From Alphaproteobacteria bacterium (lineage in GTDB: Bacteria; Pseudomonadota; Alphaproteobacteria; Caulobacterales; Parvularculaceae): a stretch of DNA of 64,000 bases. Both the position numbers and the translations under genes were made by a program. How positions within the stretch are numbered: the first letter of the stretch is position 1; every line of letters begins with the position of its first letter. The DNA is taken from the NCBI GenBank assembly GCA_016125455.1, contig WGLS01000005.1:62001-126000 (forward strand), in the 5' to 3' direction. Below the pieces are notes generated by a model that saw only the letters and a list, made by a program, of their open reading frames with translations, ran no database searches and was not told the DNA's origin. Of the stretch, positions 43,870 through 50,329 are shown one piece after another.

Positions 43870-44071
43870 ACGTGACGCGGCGGCCGTGATAAACCTTCAG
43901 GCGGGCTACGAGGGCGAGCGCTACGCTTTGCGCTTCTTCGCGGAGAACCTGACAGACGAACGGATGGAAACGGGTATCGCCTTCGGCAACTTCAGCGGCG
44001 ACGATGGCATCCTGTACGCGCCATACGACGCCCCGCGGATTATCGGTGTGGAACTGGAAACGAATTTTTGA
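43870..44071 (+). pseudogene. TonB-dependent receptor, 3' fragment
   Basis: About 64 codons encode the end of a receptor barrel: VINLQAGYEGERYALRFFAENLTDER, then APYDAPRIIGVELETNF with the terminal Phe and stop TGA. No plug or earlier barrel is present. The upstream open frame runs antisense through trbF and trbL and is not a receptor. It was brought in with the NTF2 gene 12 bases downstream. The ending resembles that of catabolic-type receptors such as 4560-7049 more than the siderophore receptor. Confidence 0.8.
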
Positions 44072-44082
44072 AGGAGCGGGAC

Positions 44083-44466
44083 ATGGAACACAAACGTGTT
44101 GCAGAAGTCGCCGATGCCATCTCGGACCTCATTCGCAGCGGAGACCCCGGCTGGCCGGTGGCGCATCTTTACGCCGAGGACGCGGTGTCGGTTGAGCCCT
44201 ATGAAGGCTTCTCAGCGCCGGGGGAACCGAGGGAAACACGTGGGCATGATGCACTTCGCGCAAAGCACCGCCGGCACGACGAAATTGGTGAATTTGTTTC
44301 ATGCGAGGTTTCGCCGCCATTTTTCCACGGCGAGGATCGCTTTGCACTGAACCTGAAGGCGGTCGCTCGAAACCGTGCGACCGGACAAACACAGACTTTC
44401 GAAGAGGTGGCCGTATACCATCTCCGGGACGGCCTGATCGTGCGAGAGGAATTCTTTGCGATGTAG
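44083..44466 (+). CDS. NTF2/SnoaL-like protein
   Basis: A 127-residue SnoaL-type single domain: VAHLYAEDAVSVEPYEG, TRGHDALRAKHRRHDEI, ALNLKAVARNRATGQTQTFEEVAVYHLRDGLIVREEFF. ATG 44083 has AAGGAG seven bases upstream. It follows the receptor fragment in the same direction, so receptor and NTF2 gene were probably neighbours in the donor. It is distinct in length from the 196-residue pair at 657-1860. Function unknown. Confidence 0.82.
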   Translation: MEHKRVAEVADAISDLIRSGDPGWPVAHLYAEDAVSVEPYEGFSAPGEPRETRGHDALRAKHRRHDEIGEFVSCEVSPPFFHGEDRFALNLKAVARNRATGQTQTFEEVAVYHLRDGLIVREEFFAM

Positions 44467-44492
44467 GCGGGGCACGTGCGATTCGAACTACT

Positions 44493-44516
44493 CGCATTCC
44501 ATCGCGCTGGAATGCG
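44493..44516 (+). terminator. Hairpin after the NTF2 gene
   Basis: A perfect 8-base stem CGCATTCC / GGAATGCG with an 8-base loop, 27 bases beyond the stop, without a T-run. It is a possible weak terminator. The rest of 44467-44718 shows no gene. Confidence 0.35.
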
Positions 44517-44718
44517 GTGACTATCGTCCGAGGTTCCTGCAACTTCGACGAAACGGCAAGTTCTGAGACACATGTACAGGTGAGGTAAGTCGCGAGGCGG
44601 TCCGCTCATGACATGCACACTTCATCCCGAGCATGCCGCGATTTGCCGGCATTCGCACTGGTCGGGCACGGCCGGGCACAAGACAATGGTCGCTTAGTTC
44701 TGAAAGCGCCGCCCGCAC

Positions 44719-46683
44719 ATGTCGCCATCGAAAATTCTTATCGGCCAGTTTCTTGTCGTCCTGACCATCATTGTGTTGACCATGTGGGGTGCGACCCAGT
44801 TCGTCGCCCATGAGTTCGCTTACCAGCCGGCGCTCGGCAGACCTTGGTTCCTGATCGAGGGCTGGCCGGTCTACAAACCCTGGCGGCTTTTCCAGTGGTG
44901 GTATGCCTATGAGGCCTATGCGCCGGATGTGTTCGCGCGCGGCGGCGCGATCGCGGCGAGCGGCGGTCTGCTCGGTATCCTCGCCGCAGTGATCGGATCA
45001 GTCTGGCGCTCGCGCTGGGAGCGGCGCGTGACGACTTACGGGTCGGCACGCTGGGCGGAGAAACGCGATCTGACGAAGGCGGGGTTGCTTGGCGCGGACG
45101 GTGTGTTTCTCGGGCGATGGAAGGGCGATTACCTAAGGCACAGCGGCCCTGAACATGTGCTCGCCTTCGCCCCGACCCGTTCCGGCAAGGGCGTCGGTCT
45201 CGTTGTTCCGACTCTTCTGTCCTGGACCGGCAGCGCCGTCATTCACGATATCAAGGGCGAGAACTGGGATCTGACTTCGGGCTGGCGCGCCAAGCTCGGT
45301 CCCTGCATCCGCTTCGATCCCACCGATGCGGCCTCGCCGCGTTACAATCCGCTGATGGAAGTGCGGCGCGGCTCTAACGAGGTGCGCGATGTCCAGAACA
45401 TCGCCGATATCCTGGTCGATCCGGAAGGCTCGCTTGAGCGACGAAGCCATTGGGAGAAGACCGGGCATGCGCTTCTCGTCGGCGTCATTCTGCACGTTCT
45501 CTATGCGGAGAAGAACAAGACGCTGGCCGGGTGCGCGGCCTTCCTGTCCGATCCCTCACGGCCGTTCAAGGAGACGCTGTCCCGGATGCTGCGCACGAAG
45601 CATGTGACCGGCGAGGATGGCGCCCGCATCACGCACCCGGTCGTCGCACAGGCCGCCCGCGAACTGCTCAACAAGGCCGAGAATGAGCGCTCGGGCGTGC
45701 TTTCAACCGCCCTCAGTTTTCTCTCGCTCTATCGCGATCCGGTCGTCGCGGCGGCGACATCGGCGAGCGACTGGCGCATTTGCGATCTTGCCGACGGCCC
45801 GCAGCCGGTTTCGCTTTACCTGGTCGTGCCGCCCTCTGACCTGTCCCGGACCAAGCCTCTGGTACGTCTTATCCTCAACCAGATCGGGCGGCGGCTGACG
45901 GAGACGCTGCCCGCTGGAGAGCGCCGTAAGCTGTTGCTCATGTTGGATGAGTTTCCGGCGCTCGGCCGGCTGGATTTTTTCGAGAGCGCACTCGCCTTCA
46001 TGGCAGGCTATGGTGTGCGGGCGTTTCTTATCGCCCAGTCGCTCAATCAGATCGAAAAGGCCTATGGGCCGAACAATGCGATCCTCGACAACTGCCATGT
46101 GCGGGTCGCCTTCGCCACCAACGACGAGCGTACTGCAAAACGGATTTCCGAAGCGCTCGGCACCAAGACCGAATTGCGCTCGCAGAAGAACTATACTGGC
46201 CACCGGCTCGCACCGTGGCTCAGTCACATGATGGTCTCGCGGCAGGAAACCCAGCGCCATCTTCTGACCCCCGGCGAAGTCATGCAGTTGCCGCCGGACA
46301 AGGAGGTGGTGATGGTCTCCGGGGCGCCGCCTGTCCTCGCTGATAAGCTGCAATATTTCCGTGACCGGAACTTTACGGTGCGGGTGCTTCCCCCAACCGG
46401 TGCCGCCATTTCGCTCGCGAATGCGGCGACGGATTGGCCAGGCGACTCCGCCGAAATTTTTGATGAAGACATCGAGACCACGGGCGAAGCAGAGGACGAC
46501 GGCAGCCGCGAGTTGCGTCACGAACTGGACCGGTTTCCGGAACGCCATCCTGAAACACCGAGCCCGGAAATCGATCCGCTGGAAGACGATGCGGCCGATC
46601 CGACCGACGCGCAACATCTGGAGACCGTGCGCCGCGCGCTCGCCCTGGACGAGGTCGATCCGGACGCCATGCCGGGGTTCTGA
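44719..46683 (+). CDS. traG: Conjugal transfer coupling protein TraG (VirD4-like)
   Basis: A 654-residue type IV coupling protein that links the relaxosome to the secretion channel. It has two N-terminal membrane helices, then Walker A (FAPTRSGKGVGLVVPT), Walker B (LLLMLDEFPALGRLD) and the later FAT-NDERTAKRISEALG region. The C-terminal tail is acidic. It looks complete but lies on the opposite strand to the trb genes, with which it is usually collinear. Confidence 0.95.
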   Translation: MSPSKILIGQFLVVLTIIVLTMWGATQFVAHEFAYQPALGRPWFLIEGWPVYKPWRLFQWWYAYEAYAPDVFARGGAIAASGGLLGILAAVIGSVWRSRWERRVTTYGSARWAEKRDLTKAGLLGADGVFLGRWKGDYLRHSGPEHVLAFAPTRSGKGVGLVVPTLLSWTGSAVIHDIKGENWDLTSGWRAKLGPCIRFDPTDAASPRYNPLMEVRRGSNEVRDVQNIADILVDPEGSLERRSHWEKTGHALLVGVILHVLYAEKNKTLAGCAAFLSDPSRPFKETLSRMLRTKHVTGEDGARITHPVVAQAARELLNKAENERSGVLSTALSFLSLYRDPVVAAATSASDWRICDLADGPQPVSLYLVVPPSDLSRTKPLVRLILNQIGRRLTETLPAGERRKLLLMLDEFPALGRLDFFESALAFMAGYGVRAFLIAQSLNQIEKAYGPNNAILDNCHVRVAFATNDERTAKRISEALGTKTELRSQKNYTGHRLAPWLSHMMVSRQETQRHLLTPGEVMQLPPDKEVVMVSGAPPVLADKLQYFRDRNFTVRVLPPTGAAISLANAATDWPGDSAEIFDEDIETTGEAEDDGSRELRHELDRFPERHPETPSPEIDPLEDDAADPTDAQHLETVRRALALDEVDPDAMPGF

Positions 46684-46687
46684 CACG

Positions 46688-47110
46688 ATGAAGCGCAACC
46701 GCATCAATATCCGTGTCGCCGACGAAACCTGGCGGCGATTACAGACCGAAGCTCATACGCATGGCTCGACCATGACGGCGATCATCGAAACGGCGCTTGA
46801 CCAGTATTTCCACCCCGATCAGATAAACGCCCGCGAAACTTTACTCTTGTCCCGCATGGACCGGTTCGATGCCCGGCAGGGACGGATCGAAGCCGATGTC
46901 AGGCTCTGCACCGAGACGGTCGGGCAGTATGTGCTCTACTGGCTGACCCTAATGGAGCCGATCCCGGAGAGCGAGCGCGACGCCGCCCATGCGCTCGGGC
47001 GCAGACGCTATGAGCATTTCATCGAGCAGGTGGCGATGAGGCTGAACGGCCGTGGCGGCGTGCGCACGCAGCAGGGTCTGGACGGGACCGGCCCTGAGCA
47101 TGACGAGTGA
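46688..47110 (+). CDS. CopG-like ribbon-helix-helix protein downstream of traG
   Basis: A 140-residue protein. The N-terminal MKRNRINIRVADETWRRLQTEAHTHGSTMTAIIETAL is a ribbon-helix-helix DNA-binding domain, followed by a helical domain (QYVLYWLTLMEPIPE). It starts five bases after traG. In related elements this gene stands between traG and trbB; here the next genes are hipBA, so trbB and those after it have been lost. It probably regulates transfer. Confidence 0.88.
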   Translation: MKRNRINIRVADETWRRLQTEAHTHGSTMTAIIETALDQYFHPDQINARETLLLSRMDRFDARQGRIEADVRLCTETVGQYVLYWLTLMEPIPESERDAAHALGRRRYEHFIEQVAMRLNGRGGVRTQQGLDGTGPEHDE

Positions 47111-47160
47111 TTATCAGGCGAAAGCTGATATTTTCGCTCTCGTCGCTGTTTTTCTTGAAA

Positions 47161-47211
47161 TTGTAACCTTCATGACCCATTATAGATGATATTGAGAAAC
47201 GAAGGTTACAA
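47161..47211 (+). promoter_or_regulatory. HipB operator: 11-base inverted repeat
   Basis: Perfect arms TTGTAACCTTC (47161-47171) and GAAGGTTACAA (47201-47211), 40 bases centre to centre, ending two bases before the ATG of the HTH gene. HipB-type antitoxins repress their own promoter through such spaced inverted repeats, so binding would cover the promoter and ribosome-binding region. Confidence 0.75.
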
Positions 47212-47212
47212 C

Positions 47213-47527
47213 ATGCCGACACCTACTACACCGCCCAGCGCTGTTCGCCGAACGCTTCGAAAGCTCGGTGAAGACGTTAAAGAAGCGCGCAAACGCCGGA
47301 GCCTGTCAATGGAAGTTCTTGCCGACCGCGCCTTCACCTCGCGCAAGACCCTACAGCGCGTGGAGGAAGGCGATTACGGGGTGAGTATAGGCATTTATGC
47401 GTCAGTCCTGCACGCCCTCGGTCTGCTTGACGGGTTGGGGGAACTGGCTGATCCGATGAATGATGAAACAGGTCGGGCGCTGGCGTCAGCGAGCCTGCCG
47501 AAGCGCGTGCGGGCCCAGCGTAAATGA
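47213..47527 (+). CDS. hipB: HipB-like XRE antitoxin
   Basis: A 104-residue helix-turn-helix protein: LGEDVKEARKRRSLSMEVLADRAFTSRKTLQRVEEGDYGVSIGIYASVLHALGL. It overlaps hipA by ATGA and follows the inverted-repeat operator, fitting a HipB antitoxin and autorepressor. I chose ATG 47213; an in-frame start at 47186 would lie inside the operator. Confidence 0.9.
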   Translation: MPTPTTPPSAVRRTLRKLGEDVKEARKRRSLSMEVLADRAFTSRKTLQRVEEGDYGVSIGIYASVLHALGLLDGLGELADPMNDETGRALASASLPKRVRAQRK

Positions 47528-48774
47528 GCGAGATCGAAGTTCATATTTCTCTTGAAGGAGAAACCGAACGGGTTGGGACGTTATTTCGGCAGGCCTCGCG
47601 GGGGCGTGAATCGGTGACGTTCGAGTATCACCCTGACTGGCAAGCCAGCGGTCGCCGTTTCTCGCTCGAACCGGGCCTTGCTGTCAGTGCAGGGATGTTT
47701 CATCCCGGCGCTGGGCGGGAAATGTTCGGATCGATAGGCGATTCCGCTCCGGACACTTGGGGACGCCGATTGATGCAGCGGGCCGAACGGCGGCAGGCGC
47801 AGGCGGAAGATCGGCCGCCGCGAACCTTGCATGAAGCCGATTTCCTGCTTGGCGTGAGTGACATTTCGCGCCTCGGCGCACTTCGGTTCAAAAAACCGGA
47901 TGACACAGCATTTCAAAAACCCCTTGGCGAGGGCGTGCCGGGCTTCGTTCAGTTGGGCCGGCTCCTCGATAGTGCCCGCCGTATTGAGCGCGACGAGGAG
48001 ACAGACGAGGATCTGTCGCTGATCTTTGCGCCGGGCTCTTCGCTTGGCGGTGCAAGACCAAAGGCGTCGATCATGGACGCACACGGAAATCTCGCCATCG
48101 CCAAATTCCCTAAAGACAGCGACGATTACAGCATCGAGACTTGGGAGCACATCGCGCTCACGCTAGCCAAGAGAGCGGGTATTCGTGTTCCGGTTCACGA
48201 ACTTCATCATGTCGGTGAGAAGCCGGTTCTGGTCTCCTGGCGCTTCGACCGGGAGGACGAGCGCCGCGTCCCGTTTCTTTCGGCCATGGCCATGCTGCAG
48301 GCGAAAGACGGAGAACGGAGCAGTTATCCCGAAATCGTCGATGAACTCACGCAGCATGGCGCCCGTGCCGGCGAAGACAGCTCGGAACTGTTTCGCCGCA
48401 TGATCTTCAACATTCTGATTTCAAATGTTGACGATCACTTGCGCAATCATGGATTTCTGTGGGCCGGGAGGGATGGCTGGGTTCTGTCACCGGCTTACGA
48501 TCTCAACCCGACGCCTACGGATTTGAAGGCCCGTATCCTGACAACCAATATCAGCCTTGACGAGGGCACTTGCTCGATCGACTTGGCGATGGCGCAGGCC
48601 GACCTCTTCGGGCTGTCCACGAAAGATGCCGCAAAGATCGTCTCCGAGACCGGGAAAGCCGTCGCGCAATGGCGGACTGTCGCGGCGCAGCTTGGACAGT
48701 CCAAAACTCAAATCGATCGTATGGCCAGCGCGTTTGAACATGATGATCTCGTCTTTGCATGCCGTAAGAATTAG
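47524..48774 (+). CDS. hipA: HipA-family serine/threonine kinase toxin
   Basis: A 416-residue HipA-like kinase. It has the N-terminal couple domain (GETERVGTLFRQASRGRESVTFEYHPDWQ), a glycine-rich phosphate loop SSLGGARPKA, the catalytic segment NVDDHLRNHGFLW and the metal-binding SPAYDLNP. All key motifs are present, so the toxin looks active. HipA kinases phosphorylate aminoacyl-tRNA synthetases, such as GltX, in known cases; the target of this one is unknown. Forms a TA pair that would stabilise the element. Confidence 0.93.
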   Translation: MSEIEVHISLEGETERVGTLFRQASRGRESVTFEYHPDWQASGRRFSLEPGLAVSAGMFHPGAGREMFGSIGDSAPDTWGRRLMQRAERRQAQAEDRPPRTLHEADFLLGVSDISRLGALRFKKPDDTAFQKPLGEGVPGFVQLGRLLDSARRIERDEETDEDLSLIFAPGSSLGGARPKASIMDAHGNLAIAKFPKDSDDYSIETWEHIALTLAKRAGIRVPVHELHHVGEKPVLVSWRFDREDERRVPFLSAMAMLQAKDGERSSYPEIVDELTQHGARAGEDSSELFRRMIFNILISNVDDHLRNHGFLWAGRDGWVLSPAYDLNPTPTDLKARILTTNISLDEGTCSIDLAMAQADLFGLSTKDAAKIVSETGKAVAQWRTVAAQLGQSKTQIDRMASAFEHDDLVFACRKN

Positions 48775-48812
48775 CCACAATTCGACGATTTTCTCGCGAA
48801 AGTATTCATGGT

Positions 48813-49406
48813 TCAGGCCGCTGCTATGCGTTCTACGATAGGGCGCATCCAGGCCGGCGCCCGTATCGCATCTCGCAAGAGCGCGCGTCGCGCCTCGGCA
48901 TCGAGCGTGTTGGCGAGCCGAGAAATGGCGGCGTCATCAACGCCATCCTTGCCGAGATAGCGCAGGGCCTGAAAAACGGCACCCGTAGGCTTGCCTGCAC
49001 CGATAAGGTTCTTGGTAGCCGCGTTACGCATGATGATGGTCTGCGCCCCGATCCGCTTGGTGCGGGTAGGTCCATCCGTAAGGTAAACAGTTTTAGCTGG
49101 CACTTGAGTTGTTAAACCGAGCATGTTCGCCGCGCGCGCTGGAGAGGCCTGACTTACGCGACCGTCCTTGCGTGCGATAGCAGCAGCCACGGAGTCTGGG
49201 TCAGGCGACAGCGCGCCAAGACGCGAACTCTTCTTTGGGTAGTCGTATATTCCGCGTGCGAGACGACGAATGAATTTCTGATCGGCCAGCCGCGAAAGCG
49301 CTTGATCGACTGCCGCCCGCGAACCGAGATCAAGAAAGTCCGCTGGCGTGAACACGGCTCCCCGACCTTTTCTTATGACACGGCGCTTGATTTTATCGGA
49401 TGTCAT
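48813..49406 (-). CDS. DUF6088/AbiEi-like antitoxin, without its partner
   Basis: A 197-residue protein: RVIRKGRGAVFTPADFLDLGSRAAVDQALSRLADQKFIRRLARGIYDYPK is the winged-helix antitoxin domain of type IV AbiE-like systems, followed by the C-terminal YLTDGPTRTKRIGAQTI part. The nucleotidyltransferase toxin (AbiEii) normally follows at once; here the downstream DNA is the convergent end of hipA, so the antitoxin is an orphan. It may still repress its promoter or neutralise toxins of related elements. Confidence 0.85.
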   Translation of the reverse strand: MTSDKIKRRVIRKGRGAVFTPADFLDLGSRAAVDQALSRLADQKFIRRLARGIYDYPKKSSRLGALSPDPDSVAAAIARKDGRVSQASPARAANMLGLTTQVPAKTVYLTDGPTRTKRIGAQTIIMRNAATKNLIGAGKPTGAVFQALRYLGKDGVDDAAISRLANTLDAEARRALLRDAIRAPAWMRPIVERIAAA

Positions 49407-49424
49407 GATCCAGTTCCCTTCCCG

Positions 49425-49450
49425 TCAGAAAATAAGCTCTATTTTTCTGA
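49425..49450 (-). promoter_or_regulatory. Inverted repeat before the AbiEi-like gene
   Basis: TCAGAAAATA / TATTTTTCTGA, ten matched positions with one extra T, five-base centre, 19 bases upstream of the ATG at 49406. AbiEi antitoxins bind inverted repeats at their own promoter; this is a candidate site. Confidence 0.5.
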
Positions 49451-49560
49451 AAGTCGAGAGGGGAGAGATGGCACAAATCAAGATGACCCTGCCATAGAAC
49501 CGTGTTAGCAAGTGTCATGGCGCTGATGGGCAGCGTCGAACTCAGGCAAAAAGGAGAAGG

Positions 49561-49604
49561 TGCACTACAGTTTGTCCTACTTTTGGGCGATTTTTTGCAT
49601 TACA
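49561..49604 (+). repeat. TGCACTACA repeats inside the right end
   Basis: TGCACTACAGTTTG at 49561-49574 matches 33383-region DNA at the left end over the 13-mer GCACTACAGTTTG, and TGCATTACA at 49596-49604 is a one-mismatch copy. Both ends thus carry the same direct repeats within about 150 bases of the att repeat, as expected for integrase arm sites. Confidence 0.6.
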
Positions 49605-49667
49605 TCGGACGATTCAGGGTCTCTTAAGTCGTTGAAACATAACGGTTTTATGGCCGATTTTCAGGCG

Positions 49668-49683
49668 CGTCACTCGCGCCATT
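49668..49683 (+). repeat. attR direct repeat
   Basis: CGTCACTCGCGCCATT identical to the repeat at the 3' end of tRNA-Asp. It is followed by an 8-base hairpin GCCATTTC-TCTT-GAAATGGC (49678-49697), probably the original downstream hairpin of the tRNA gene before insertion. Confidence 0.85.
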
Positions 49684-50290
49684 TCTCTTGAAATGGCGGT
49701 AATATCTGTTGTTTATTTCAATAAGGATGAGTAGCTCGACCAAAAGCTGACGCTGGTGATTTCCTCAGCTGCAGATACGGTTAGGGGTCGATCTTATCGG
49801 AAGATGTCGATGGCAAATGAGCTGAATTCAGTTCTTGCTTCGCCTCCATTTCCCTCGTTGAATGATCATTAGATCGGGTTCTACCAAGGGCTGGATTCGA
49901 GAAGTTGAGCCATTAATGAGTAACGGGCCAAACGCTTGGCGGACTGACTAAAGCCAAATAGCGAAAATGCAGCGCTCCGCCCAAATAAGTGGGCCAGAAA
50001 ACGCCGCATTCTCGACGATATCCTAAAGCTAAATCGGTAAAATCGGATCGTGGCGCCAGTGAACTTCGTGCCGTGACAGGCTCTCGACTGACGCCTGAGC
50101 GTTCAAGCATCGCTGGGTCAAGGCCAAATGTCGCGAGTGTCCGCCATTTCCAAGGCGCATCGGCTCGGGCGCTTTCAACGATTCAACGCGCATTTGCCTC
50201 GAACGATGTTAGCGGCGGCATGACACCAATTATTGCCGGACTGCGATGGAGCTCCGATTGATTCGAGCGGCTCGCAGTTGGCCCCGGAAT
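49684..50290. other. Non-coding interval to the right of the element
   Basis: About 600 bases between attR and the RTX gene end. I see no conserved protein, RNA gene or repeat here. The few short open frames have atypical composition and no recognisable motif. Together with 49407-49560 this makes a gene-poor stretch around the element boundary. Confidence 0.55.
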
Positions 50291-50313
50291 GCCGGCCCTT
50301 TTTTGGGGCCGGC
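50291..50313 (-). terminator. Hairpin terminator after the RTX gene
   Basis: A perfect 8-base stem GCCGGCCC / GGGCCGGC with a 7-base loop containing A6 on the minus strand, 17 bases after the RTX stop. There is no clear T-tract on the minus side. Confidence 0.5.
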
Positions 50314-50329
50314 TGCTTGCGATTTCTGC

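Larger units (their letters stand above)
33265..49683 (+). mobile_element. 16.4-kb integrative element in tRNA-Asp (decayed conjugative element)
   Basis: The element is bounded by a 16-base direct repeat, CGTCACTCGCGCCATT, at 33265-33280 (3' end of tRNA-Asp) and 49668-49683. A tyrosine integrase reads inward from the left end, and TGCACTACA-type repeats lie inside both ends. Cargo is an iron-uptake pair, XRE/Fic, HipBA, an AbiEi-like gene and a partial Trb/TraG conjugation module. No relaxase, VirB4-type ATPase (TrbE), TrbB or replication gene is present, so it cannot transfer alone. It might still excise, because integrase and both attachment sites appear intact. Confidence 0.88.

Noticed and set aside
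45703-46707. 334-codon minus-strand frame opposite traG
   Set aside because: traG has intact Walker motifs on the plus strand; the reverse frame has no domain signature.
39978-47110. A working conjugation system
   Set aside because: trbB, C, D, E, J, most of trbL and any relaxase are absent from the window.
49668-49697. Possible second tRNA-Asp at the right end
   Set aside because: Only the last 13-14 bases of the tRNA are repeated; there is no D, anticodon or T arm, so it is an att copy.
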